DNA from: Bin87 sp963663945 | GTDB lineage: Bacteria > Chloroflexota > Dehalococcoidia > Lucifugimonadales > UBA3495 | Assembly (NCBI GenBank): GCA_963663945.1 | Contig: OY760687.1 | Location: 3,162,001-3,226,000 of the forward strand | Direction: 5' to 3' | Length of the DNA: 64,000 nucleotides | Shown: piece after piece, positions 42,801 to 51,900 of the stretch | Layout: every line of letters starts with the position of its first letter | Position numbering within the stretch: the first letter of the stretch is position 1 | Made by a program: the position numbers and the translations under genes | Notes under the pieces: model-generated | Seen by the model: only the letters and a program-made list of their open reading frames with translations | What the model was told of the DNA's origin: nothing | The model's database searches: none

Positions 42801-43607
42801 CTAGATGCCGTATCCCCGGAACAGCTCCCACGCGGCCAACTTGTCGTCCAGCGAGCCGAAGGCCATGGTGTAATAGCCTCGATAGCCCGCGTCTTCCAGC
42901 CGGCGGAACGTGGCCGGGAAGTCGATGTTGCCCTGGCCGGGAAGCAGGTGGACCTCAACCTCGCCCGTGTTGTCGGCCAGCCGAACCTCCCCGATGCGGG
43001 TCACGTCCAGGGAGTCAATGAACCCGTTGATCCCCTCCGGCACCAGGTTGGCGTGGTTCACCGTGAACGCCCATCCGAACCGGTCCGACTGGATGGCGTC
43101 GAAGAAGTACCGGCACTCCTCAACCGTGTGCCCCAGGTAGTGCACCTCGGCGTTGTCCGGCTCCCAGTTCAGGTTCTCGAAGAACAGCGACACGCCGCTG
43201 TTTTCGGCGTAGTCCACCACCCGCAGCAATCGGTCCCGGGCCGCCTCCATGCGCGCGTCGATCGCCGAGCTGAAGTGCATGCCGCCGTGGACCACCACGC
43301 CGTGCGCGGTGATGCGCCGGGCCAGGTCGATGTTTCCCCGCAGGTAGGCATCCACGCCGTCGCTCACGTGGGGCGCGAACTCGGCCACGTTCACCGACGA
43401 CGCCGTGTGCACCGTGACGGCAATCTCGTTCTGATCCATCACCGTGCGCACGGCGCGCAGGCGGTCGTCCGGCCAGTTGTCCACCCGGTTCGCGCCGGTC
43501 TCGGCGGAGAAGTCCAGGTAGTGGATGCCGTGCTCCGCGGCGAAAGCCAGCGAGTCCTCCAGCGGAGTCGCGCCGCTGTCGTATCCAATGCGGTCAATGA
43601 AGTCCAT
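42801..43607 (-). CDS. Sugar phosphate isomerase/epimerase-type TIM barrel
   Basis: The 268-residue protein is a xylose-isomerase-like TIM barrel (AP endonuclease 2 family). Strand-end residues typical for metal binding appear in VVVHGGMHF, VSLFFENLNWEP (Glu), FTVNHANLVPEG (His) and IGEVRLADNTGEVEVHLLPGQGNIDFP. Such enzymes isomerise sugars or related compounds with a divalent metal. Neither the ATG at 43607 nor the one at 43637 has a good ribosome site; 43607 is chosen because the family begins there. The hydrolase gene behind it is on the same strand, so they may be co-transcribed. Confidence 0.8.
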   Translation of the reverse strand: MDFIDRIGYDSGATPLEDSLAFAAEHGIHYLDFSAETGANRVDNWPDDRLRAVRTVMDQNEIAVTVHTASSVNVAEFAPHVSDGVDAYLRGNIDLARRITAHGVVVHGGMHFSSAIDARMEAARDRLLRVVDYAENSGVSLFFENLNWEPDNAEVHYLGHTVEECRYFFDAIQSDRFGWAFTVNHANLVPEGINGFIDSLDVTRIGEVRLADNTGEVEVHLLPGQGNIDFPATFRRLEDAGYRGYYTMAFGSLDDKLAAWELFRGYGI

Positions 43608-43644
43608 TGCGTCAGTCCGTTCAGCCGTGTTCGGCATGAGTTTG

Positions 43645-43710
43645 ACATCGATGCACAGGATGAACAGGATCAGATGTGACCACTAACCCGTTTAACCTGT
43701 GTATCGATGT
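43645..43710. repeat. Intergenic hairpin with CAGGATGAACAGGAT core
   Basis: ACATCGATGCACAGG at the left and CCTGTGTATCGATGT at the right pair with one mismatch over 15 bases. The loop carries the GGATGAACAGGAT motif. It lies between the TIM-barrel gene and the hydrolase gene. Confidence 0.6.
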
Positions 43711-43754
43711 GGGATTAATCAGTTGGCGACGGGCGGCGTTGAGTCGGGCGCTAC

Positions 43755-44465
43755 CTATTCGTCGGCAGCGACCTCCGTCAGGTGATCCGGTATCCAGGTG
43801 CGTAGCAGGTCGCCCAGTTCCTCGCGGCATTCGTCCAGTCGGTGCTCCGCGCCCTCGTACAGCACCAGTTCCTTGGGTTCCTTCGCCCAGTCGTGTATGG
43901 CCACCGCGCACGAGAAGGGCAGCCGGGTGTCAGCCTTGCCGTGCACCACCAGCAGCGGCTTGGGCGAGATCATCCCCGCCCCCTGCGCCCCGTAGGTCTG
44001 CGGCGACAGTGACACCACGCCGGCGATGTTGTCGCTCACCGCGCCAGCCGCGATCACCACGGCGCCCCCAAAGGAGTGCCCGACCACGATGGCCGGCCCG
44101 TGCCCCGTGGCCCGCAGGAAGTTGCACCCGGCCACCAGGTCCAGGGCGCACTGCTGGACGTCGTTGGGATAACGGTAGTCCATGCGCAGTGAGGTGATCC
44201 CCTGGCCGGTCATCTCCTCGGCCAACTCGGCGTAGAGCCCGCTGCCGGGCCCGCCGAATCCGCCTCGCGCTCCGCAGACCCAGACCACGGCTCGCGTGGT
44301 CTCCTCGGCGGCGTGCAGGATGGCCGGAATGTCGCCCCGGTTGGTGCAGATCATCAACCCCTGCCCGTGTTCTCCTTCATGGGGCGGGCCGACCATGACC
44401 TTCTCGATCATCATGCCGATGCGGTTTTCCGGTTGTTGCTCGCCCGAGCCGGACTGAGTGGACAT
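43755..44465 (-). CDS. Alpha/beta hydrolase, dienelactone-hydrolase-like
   Basis: The 236-residue protein has an alpha/beta hydrolase core with nucleophile elbow GHSFGG, an Asp in VHGKADTRLPF and a His in YEGAEHRLDE, in the usual order and spacing. An oxyanion region WVCGARGGFGG precedes it. It resembles small esterase or dienelactone hydrolase-like proteins; no signal peptide is present. The substrate is unknown. It is divergent from the FAD/Fe-S oxidoreductase at 44658. Confidence 0.82.
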   Translation of the reverse strand: MSTQSGSGEQQPENRIGMMIEKVMVGPPHEGEHGQGLMICTNRGDIPAILHAAEETTRAVVWVCGARGGFGGPGSGLYAELAEEMTGQGITSLRMDYRYPNDVQQCALDLVAGCNFLRATGHGPAIVVGHSFGGAVVIAAGAVSDNIAGVVSLSPQTYGAQGAGMISPKPLLVVHGKADTRLPFSCAVAIHDWAKEPKELVLYEGAEHRLDECREELGDLLRTWIPDHLTEVAADE

Positions 44466-44566
44466 GTCGCCGCCTTTGGTGGGTCGGTTGGTTGCGCCAA
44501 TATAACACGGTCACTTCCCCGGAAAACGGCCTGACAGCGGCGCGAACCAGGCGGGCAGAATGCGCG

Positions 44567-44575
44567 TGCTATACT
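44567..44575 (+). promoter_or_regulatory. Extended -10 promoter of the FAD/Fe-S gene
   Basis: TGCTATACT lies 83 bases before the ATG at 44658 and has the same form as the other extended -10 boxes in this window. No -35 hexamer is seen. Confidence 0.5.
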
Positions 44576-44657
44576 GCCGGCCGGGCGCTTGCGCCCTGCT
44601 TTGCTACTCCAAAATCGTCCGCGATGGGACGGTTTGCATCAGTTGGGAGGACCATAG

Positions 44658-47588
44658 ATGGCGACGGTAATGGAACGCAGGATTCGCGGCCGCGAACGGC
44701 AGGAGATCGCTGACGAATTGAGCCGGCGCGTGGACGGCGAGGTCCGTTTTGACCCACATTCCCGCCTGCTCTACAGCACCGACGCCAGCATCTACCAGAT
44801 GGAACCCGTGGGCGTTGTCATTCCCCGGACGACTGCCGACGTGCAGGCCGTCGTCGAGTTCGCCGCCCGCGAGGGCATTCCCGTGCTGCCCCGTTCCGGC
44901 GGAACCAGCCTGGCCGGCCAGACCGTCAACCACGCCATCGTGATGGACTTCAGCAAGTACCTCAACAACGTCCTCGAGGTCAACGCCGAGGAGCAGTGGG
45001 CTCGTGTCCAGCCCGGCATCATCCTGGACCAGCTCACCCGCCAGATGGGCCCCCACGGCCTGCAGTACGCGCCCGACCCCACCACGGCCAACCGGGCCTG
45101 CGTCGGCGGCGGCATCGGCAACAACACCTGCGGCGCCCACTCCGTCATCTATGGCAAGACCCTGGACCACATCCAGGAGCTGGACGTCGTCCTCTCCGAT
45201 GGCTCCACCGCCCACTTCGGCGAACTCAGCCCGTCCGACCTGGAATCCCGAATCAGCGCCTCCGGCCTCGAGGGCGACATCTACCGGGGCGTCCTCCGCA
45301 TCGCCCGCGAGCAGAAGGACGAGATCGACCGCACCTACGCCAAGATCCAGCGCCGGGTCAGCGGGTACAACCTGGACGAGTTCATCCTGGACGACGCACA
45401 TCGCGGCGGCCCGGTGAACCTGGCCCGCATGGTCGTCGGCTCCGAGGGCACCCTGTGCGTCGTCACCGAAGCCAAGGTCAACCTCGTCCCCCGTCCCACC
45501 ATGACCTCCCTGTCCGTCCTGCACTTCCGCACCATCTACGACGCCAGCGAGGCCACCACCCGCGTCCTGCGCCACGAACCGTCATCCATCGAGCTCATCG
45601 ACAAGATGGTCCTCGACCGTTCCCGCGAGGCCATGGGGAACGCGCGGCTCCCCGGGTTTGTCGAGGGTGATCCCGGCGCGATGCTGGTGGTCGAGTTCTA
45701 CGGCGAATCGGAGCACGAACTCACCGCCAAGATGGACGGCCTCAAGGCCGACATCGGGCTCGCATACGCCTGCGTCAACATCCTGGACCGCGCCGGGCAG
45801 GCCGCCGTCTGGAACCTGCGCAAGGGCGGCCTCGGCCTGCTGATGAGCACTCGCGGCGACGCCAAGCCGATCCCCTTCGTGGAAGACCCGGCCGTCGATC
45901 CGTCGGTCATGGGTGATTTCGTCCGCCGCTTCGACGAGATCGTCACCGAGCACGGCACCACCGCCGGCTACTATGGCCACGCCTCCGTCGGCTGCCTGCA
46001 CATCCGCCCCCTGGTCAGTCTGAAGAACCAGGACGGCATCGACAAGATGGTGTCCATCGGCGAGGCCGTTTCCGACCTCATCAAGGAGTTCGGCGGCTCC
46101 ATGAGCGGCGAGCACGGCGACGGCATCGTGCGCGGCGTCTGGACCCGCAAGATGTTCGGCGACCAGATCTACAACGCCTTCCGCGAGCTCAAGCAGACCT
46201 GGGATCCCCAGGGCATCATGAACCCCGGCAAGATCATCGACACCCCGCCCATGACCGAGAACCTGCGCTACGGCGTCGCCTACCAGCCGGAGGCGCTGGA
46301 CACCACGCTGGACTTCTCCCAGGACTTCGGCTACGCCGGCGCGGTGGAGATGTGCAACGGCATGGGCGCCTGCCGCAAGCTGGACGGCACCATGTGTCCG
46401 TCCTTTATGGCCACCCGCGACGAGGAGCATTCCACCCGGGGCCGCGCCAACCTGCTCCGCGCCGCCCTCTCCGGCCGCATGCCCGATGGCGCCGAAAGCT
46501 CCATCACCGACCACCGGCTGCACGAAGCCCTCGACCTCTGCCTGGAGTGCAAAGCCTGCAAGGCCGAGTGCGAGTCGGGCGTGGACATGGCCAAGCTCAA
46601 GTACGAGTTCCTGGACCACTACCACAAGGAGCACGGCGTGCCCCTGCGCTCCCGCTTCTTCGCCAACATCAACGGGCTGAACAAGCTGGGCAGCCGCTAC
46701 GCGCCGCTCACCAACTGGCTGGCCGGATCCGCGCTGGGACGTTCGCTGACGTCAAAGTTCCTGGGCATCGCGCCGCAACGCCAGCAGCCGGCCTTTGCGT
46801 CAATGTCCCTGCCTGACTGGTTCGCCCGGCGCATCCAGACCGGGCATGGCGAGGCGAAGTACGGCACGGTCGCCCTCTACAACGACACCTTCATGAACTA
46901 CAACTACCCTGAGATCGGCATCGCCGCTGTGGAGGTGCTGGAGGCCGCCGGCTACCGGGTAGAACTGGTCAACGGTGGCTGCTGCGGCCGTCCCATGATT
47001 TCTAAGGGTCTGCTGGATCAGGCCCGCGACCAGGCCCGTTCCAACATCGACGCGCTGTACGCCTACGCCAGCCAGGGCATCCCCATCGTCGGCTGCGAGC
47101 CCAGCTGCCTGCTGACCCTCCGCGACGAGTACCCCGAGTTCGTGGCGGACGATCGCGCCCGCACCGTCGCCGAAAACGCGTTCCTCATCGACGAGTTCCT
47201 TGCCAACGCCCAATCCGAGGGCCGGTTGGACCTGCAGTTCTCCGACCTGGAGAAGCAGGTGCTGTTCCACGGCCACTGCCACCAGAAGGCGATGGTCGGC
47301 ACCGCCAACTCGATGGCCGTGCTCAACATGCCATCGGGCTACCAGGCGGAGTTGATCAACGCCGGCTGCTGCGGCATGGCCGGCTCCTTCGGCTTCGAGA
47401 AGGAGCACTACGACATCTCCATGCAGATCGGGGGCCTCTCCCTCTTCCCGGCCATAGAGGCAAAACCCGATGCCGAGGTCGCGGTAATGGGCGTCTCTTG
47501 CCGCCAGCAGGTGGAACACGGCGCCGGACGCCGCGCCCGCCACCTGGTCGAGGTGCTGCGCGACGCGGTGGTGATGCCGTATGGCTAG
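44658..47588 (+). CDS. FAD-binding and Fe-S oxidoreductase (glycolate/D-lactate dehydrogenase type)
   Basis: The 976-residue protein fuses a GlcD-like flavin domain to a GlpC/GlcF-like iron-sulfur domain. The N-terminal half has the FAD segments VIPRTTADVQAVVEFA and PVLPRSGGTSLAGQ and the C-terminal cap. Two ferredoxin-type clusters follow around CNGMGACRKLDGTMCPS and CLECKACKAECESG. Two CCG domains close the chain with GGCCGRPMI and AGCCGMAGSFG, the latter in HGHCHQKA context. It would oxidise a 2-hydroxy acid and pass electrons to the quinone pool. GGGAGGA precedes the ATG. It is monocistronic and converges with the HEPN-like operon. Confidence 0.92.
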   Translation: MATVMERRIRGRERQEIADELSRRVDGEVRFDPHSRLLYSTDASIYQMEPVGVVIPRTTADVQAVVEFAAREGIPVLPRSGGTSLAGQTVNHAIVMDFSKYLNNVLEVNAEEQWARVQPGIILDQLTRQMGPHGLQYAPDPTTANRACVGGGIGNNTCGAHSVIYGKTLDHIQELDVVLSDGSTAHFGELSPSDLESRISASGLEGDIYRGVLRIAREQKDEIDRTYAKIQRRVSGYNLDEFILDDAHRGGPVNLARMVVGSEGTLCVVTEAKVNLVPRPTMTSLSVLHFRTIYDASEATTRVLRHEPSSIELIDKMVLDRSREAMGNARLPGFVEGDPGAMLVVEFYGESEHELTAKMDGLKADIGLAYACVNILDRAGQAAVWNLRKGGLGLLMSTRGDAKPIPFVEDPAVDPSVMGDFVRRFDEIVTEHGTTAGYYGHASVGCLHIRPLVSLKNQDGIDKMVSIGEAVSDLIKEFGGSMSGEHGDGIVRGVWTRKMFGDQIYNAFRELKQTWDPQGIMNPGKIIDTPPMTENLRYGVAYQPEALDTTLDFSQDFGYAGAVEMCNGMGACRKLDGTMCPSFMATRDEEHSTRGRANLLRAALSGRMPDGAESSITDHRLHEALDLCLECKACKAECESGVDMAKLKYEFLDHYHKEHGVPLRSRFFANINGLNKLGSRYAPLTNWLAGSALGRSLTSKFLGIAPQRQQPAFASMSLPDWFARRIQTGHGEAKYGTVALYNDTFMNYNYPEIGIAAVEVLEAAGYRVELVNGGCCGRPMISKGLLDQARDQARSNIDALYAYASQGIPIVGCEPSCLLTLRDEYPEFVADDRARTVAENAFLIDEFLANAQSEGRLDLQFSDLEKQVLFHGHCHQKAMVGTANSMAVLNMPSGYQAELINAGCCGMAGSFGFEKEHYDISMQIGGLSLFPAIEAKPDAEVAVMGVSCRQQVEHGAGRRARHLVEVLRDAVVMPYG

Positions 47589-47625
47589 AGCCCATGGTGC
47601 GATGGCCCAAGAACCCGGCGAGATC

Positions 47626-48006
47626 TTAGGGATTCTGCGGCCCGATCTGTCGTCTTATCGTCGGAACGAGTTGGCGCACTGCAAACCCGCTTGCGCTGCG
47701 ACGGCTCTGGAGTTCGCCCAGCTGCAGATTCCGTTGGTAGAGATACGTATGCAATTGTTCGCCGGCTGCAAAGTCCGATCTCCAACGCCCGGGCTGATCA
47801 GCACTGTCCAAGCGCCTGGCGACTTCCCTGTATCCCTGGTGGCCTTCGCATCGCCATTCGTTGATCTCGGCCAAGGCGATCAGGCAGTGGGCGAGGGCTC
47901 CCCATAAAATCTCGGCGGCTACCATCGCATTGCCGCCGTTGTCGAATTCGTCGTCCGATCGCTCGACGAATTCCTCAGTAGTTTGAAGGCGCTCGTCGAG
48001 CGTCAT
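47626..48006 (-). CDS. HEPN/PaREP1-like protein, third gene of an overlapping operon
   Basis: The 126-residue product is helical. Its core GNAMVAAEILWGALAHCLIALAEINEW, then GHQGYREVARRL and AAGEQLHTYLYQ resembles the PaREP1/HEPN family, where an amphipathic helix with A-E-x-x-W-x-A-x-x-H is followed by GW/H and a final helix with L-H-x-x-F/Y. HEPN domains are often RNases or RNA-binding partners in toxin-antitoxin and defence systems; whether an active R-x4-6-H site exists cannot be settled by eye. Its ATG overlaps the stop of the gene before it by four bases, so it is translationally coupled. Confidence 0.65.
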   Translation of the reverse strand: MTLDERLQTTEEFVERSDDEFDNGGNAMVAAEILWGALAHCLIALAEINEWRCEGHQGYREVARRLDSADQPGRWRSDFAAGEQLHTYLYQRNLQLGELQSRRSASGFAVRQLVPTIRRQIGPQNP

Positions 48007-48446
48007 GGCAATCCGGTGGCCAGCCCCATAGCCAACTCGACGGCTCTTTGAGCAAAAAGCGTGGCGTCTTTGTCGTAGCCATCTGCGCCATTGTAGAAGA
48101 AGCCGTACCTAATCTGATCAGGTTGTCCCATTGCTGCTGCGTAAGCGCTGTTCAGGCAATGTCCTTCTGCTGGGGCCGACTGCAGCAACGTGTAGATCTG
48201 GTTGGGGTTTTGCGGCAGTCGCCCGGTGGCCAATCCCACTACGACGTTGAGGTCGTCTTCCCGGTCAGCATGAGGCCAGCCTTTCAACGCAGCGATGGCG
48301 GCTATGGAACATACCACCCCACTGGTCAGATGTTCAGCCCCTTGCAAAGGCTTGGCTTCCTCAACACACGACGTCGCATTGAGGAAGTGTCGACTTGTGG
48401 AGTCCGAAGCACTCTCCTTGATGGCTCGAGCCCAATCGTGGCTCAT
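48003..48446 (-). CDS. HEPN/PaREP1-like paralogue, second gene of an overlapping operon
   Basis: The 147-residue product is helical and shows the same layout as the next gene: an early helix (LTSGVVCSIAAIAALKGW), then DREDDLNVVVGLATG, then LLQSAPAEGHCLNSAYAAA, matching ALAEINEW ... HQGYREVARRL ... AAGEQLHTYLYQ by position. The two are thus probably diverged paralogues. A C-terminal segment (RYGFFYNGADGYDKDATLFAQRAVELAMGL) is its own. It overlaps both flanking genes by four bases (ATGA). The function is unknown. Confidence 0.6.
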   Translation of the reverse strand: MSHDWARAIKESASDSTSRHFLNATSCVEEAKPLQGAEHLTSGVVCSIAAIAALKGWPHADREDDLNVVVGLATGRLPQNPNQIYTLLQSAPAEGHCLNSAYAAAMGQPDQIRYGFFYNGADGYDKDATLFAQRAVELAMGLATGLP

Positions 48447-48736
48447 CGGTGTTGTAAATTCGCCAAGATGTTCGTCCCAGCCCAGGATGGGGTTTCCGGA
48501 GGTCGATCGATCCCGTCGTCGTTTTTTGACGTGGCGCCGTTACCTGCATGCGTGGCGGATTGCATTTCCTGCAACAGACCCAGAATTGGATATCGTCCCG
48601 TGTAAACGGGGCGACGCCCTTCGAAGTATCCGAAAAGTCTCTGTGCTTCGCCGGCGGAATTTTCGCCCTTCCAGTTGGTGAGGGCTCTGTAGGCCGCGCC
48701 GCGGACCACCTCTAGAATTTCGTCGCGTACCGGCAT
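48443..48736 (-). CDS. Hypothetical protein, first gene of an overlapping operon
   Basis: The 97-residue product starts with a helix (RDEILEVVRGAAYRALTNWKGE), then FGYFEGRRPVYTGRYPILGLLQEM and a polar tail. I do not recognise a family. A GGGAGA ribosome site lies seven bases before the ATG at 48736. Its stop overlaps the start of the next gene by four bases, which supports a real, translationally coupled three-gene unit. It may be the partner (antitoxin or adaptor) of the HEPN-like products, but this is only inferred from order. Confidence 0.55.
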   Translation of the reverse strand: MPVRDEILEVVRGAAYRALTNWKGENSAGEAQRLFGYFEGRRPVYTGRYPILGLLQEMQSATHAGNGATSKNDDGIDRPPETPSWAGTNILANLQHR

Positions 48737-48924
48737 AAATTTCTCCCGCTGGTCACCATCAGCACTTAGTTGATGCTAATCTGGCGACCGCGTTTTTGTC
48801 CACAACATTAACGAACCACACTGGGCGCCCGGGGACACAGCACCGCGCGGGGCAGGCTTTCCCCCATGGCGCCTTGGTATCGCGCGCATGCCCACGGGGA
48901 AAGCTGCGCCGCACGCCATTGCCA

Positions 48925-51900
48925 CTACATCCGGGCCGAGTCGTAACTCCCACCTGCCGGCTTCGGCGATGCGCGGGTTGGTGGGCCAGATCCCGCAGCG
49001 ATCGGTCGGTCAATCGGAGTCTCGCGGTTGCCGACGACCAAAATGTCGTTGCGATAGCGGGCGATCGACGACAGGTCGGCTGTCGATACCGGCTCGGCGA
49101 AAACCGCCGGACGGACGTTGTTGCCAAACCCGACCGTGATGTCGCGGTCGGTCAGCAGGTGAACGTGAACCCGATCCGACTCATCGTTGTCAGGGTCGGT
49201 GTCATATTCCGCATCAACTCGAGCCAGTAATTCATAGCCGCCCACCGGGTACCGCAGCGTCTTCCAGGTGAATTCCACTTCTCTGAATTCATCCGGCTCC
49301 AGGCTCGCGCTTTGCTCGTACATCGTGCCGAGATCGGCCGCGTTCAACAGGTAAACCGTGCCCCGGCCCGCGTATGGCCCCTGGTTCTGTACCATGACGG
49401 TTATCTCAACCCAATCGCCCTTCACAATCGGATGCAATGGATCCGGCGCCTGGAAACCGGCAATGGCAAAATCAACTTCGGGCGGCCGCAGTTCTATCTC
49501 GAACGTTCTTGCCGAACCCGCGACGCCAGGTATAAGCACGCGGAATACGTGATCGCCGGGCTCATAACGGCTGGTGCGCCACGTGAAGCCCGCCGTGCCA
49601 ACAGCGCCCGGAGCCACGCGAGGCCGCCGCGTTTCCGGTTGCCTGTCCCCAGACGGAAAGTGCAGCGTGACCGGGATGTTGGCCGCGACAAGCCCGTCGT
49701 TGCGTATCGTGACAGTGATGCGCACCGGTTCGCCCACCACCGGGGATTCGGGACTCCAAGATATATCTACTATCGAAGCCATCAGTTGAGCAGGTATGAG
49801 CCTGATCTGGATGGTGGCGGATGTGTCCAGCTCGGTGATGTTGTATTCCGCCAGAATCGTGGCCGTAAGAGCGTGAATTCCGGGATCGTAGTTAGAGGTC
49901 TTCCAGGTGAACTCGACCCGTGCAATTTCCCCCGGCTCGATCCGCGGGGATATTCGTTGCGGCTGCTTGTCGCTGGAAAGAAACGAGAGCTGCACCGGCA
50001 CATTCAGGGCCGACGGGCCATTGTTGATCACGTCAACCCAGATTTTCACTTCCTGGCCCCGCACTGCGGTCTCGCTGGGGTCGGAGCCCATGCCGACGAT
50101 GGCAACGTCGACGATGGGCGGGAGCAACTCGACGTTGAACTCGCGTGTTGCTGGCGGATCACTGGCCACTTCGACGACGAAAGAGTGGACCCCGGGCTCA
50201 TACCGGCTGGTACGCCACGTGAAAGAAACCTTGCTGGCAGCCCCTGGATCGATGCGGGGGCGCCGGGTTTCCGGCTGTTTGTCACTTGACGGGAAATGCA
50301 ACGTGACCGGGATGTTGGCAGCAATCCGGCCATCATTGCGTACGGTCACCGTGACGGTCGCCGGTTCCCCGACCCGCGGCTCCTGCGGATTTACGGCGAC
50401 GTCCACGATTGTCGCGTTGATTACCAGGGGCGTCAGGGCGAACCTGACTTCCTCAGTCGTGCGTCCCAGCGTGACGTTGCTATCGAGCAGGACGGCCGCG
50501 CGCAGGGTGTGGATGCCGGGCTCGTAGTTTGAAGTCTTCCACTCGAACCAGACCCTCATGGTTTCGCCCGGGGCCACTCGAGGCGACTGTACCTCCGGGC
50601 GCTTGCTGGCGGACGGGAACGTGAGCCGGACCGGAACTTTCAATGCCACCGGCCCATCGTTTCGCACGTCGACCCACACTTCCACCGGTTCGCCCACCAT
50701 TGCGGTTTCGTGCGGATATGTCCCCATGTCCACAAGCGCGACGTTTTCCACGATCGGCAGCAGGTCGATCGTGAAACGCCGTTGCGGAGTGTCGATGGCC
50801 GCTACCTCGACGAGGAACCGGTGCGTGCCCGGCTGAAAGTTGCCGGTGAGCCATTCGAAAACCACCGTCCCGGTTTCACCCGGATCCAGGCGCGGTTGCC
50901 TGGTGTGTGGCTGCCGGCCGCCCGGAGGGAAGTGCAACGTAACCGGGACGTTGGCTGCAATCCGGCCATCGTTCCGCAGGGTCACCGTGATGGTCACTGG
51001 CTCACCGACACGCGGCTCCTCCGGATTCACGGAGTGGCCCAAGATTGTCGCGTTGATTAGCAGGGGCGTCAGGGCGAACCGGACTTCCTCGGTCGTGCGT
51101 CCCAGCGTGACGTTGCTATCGAGCAGGACGGCCGCGCGTAGAGTATGGATGCCGGGTTCGTAGTTTGAAGTTTTCCACTCGAACCAGACCCTCACGGTTT
51201 CCCCCGGATTCACTCGTGACGACTGGACCTCCGGGCGCTTGCTCGCGGACGGGAACGTGAGCCGGACCGGAACTTTCAATGCCACCGGCCCATCGTTGCG
51301 CACGTCCATCCACACTTCTACCGGTTCACCCACCATTGCGGTTTCGTGCGGATATGTCCCCATGTCCACAAGCGCGACGTTTTCCACGATCGGCAGCAGG
51401 TCGATCGTGAAACGCCGTTGCGGAGTGTCGATGGCCGCTACCTCGACGAGGAACCGGTGCGTGCCCGGCTGAAAGTTGCCGGTGAGCCATTCGAAAACCA
51501 CCGTCCCGGTTTCACCCGGATCCAGGCGCGGTTGCCTGGTGTGTGGCTGCCGGCCGCCCGGAGGGAAGTGCAACGTAACCGGGACGTTGGCTGCAATCCG
51601 GCCATCGTTCCGCAGGGTCACCGTGATGGTCACTGGCTCACCGACACGCGGCTCCTCCGGATTCACGGAGTGGCCCAAGATTGTCGCGTTGATTAGCAGG
51701 GGCGTCAGGGCGAACCGGACTTCCTCGGTCGTGCGTCCCAGCGTGACGTTGCTATCGAGCAGGACGGCCGCGCGTAGAGTATGGATGCCGGGTTCGTAGT
51801 TTGAAGTTTTCCACTCGAACCAGACCCTCATGGTTTCGCCCGGTGCCACTCGCGGCGACCGCACCTCCGGGCGCTTGCTGGCGGACGGGAACGTGAGCCG

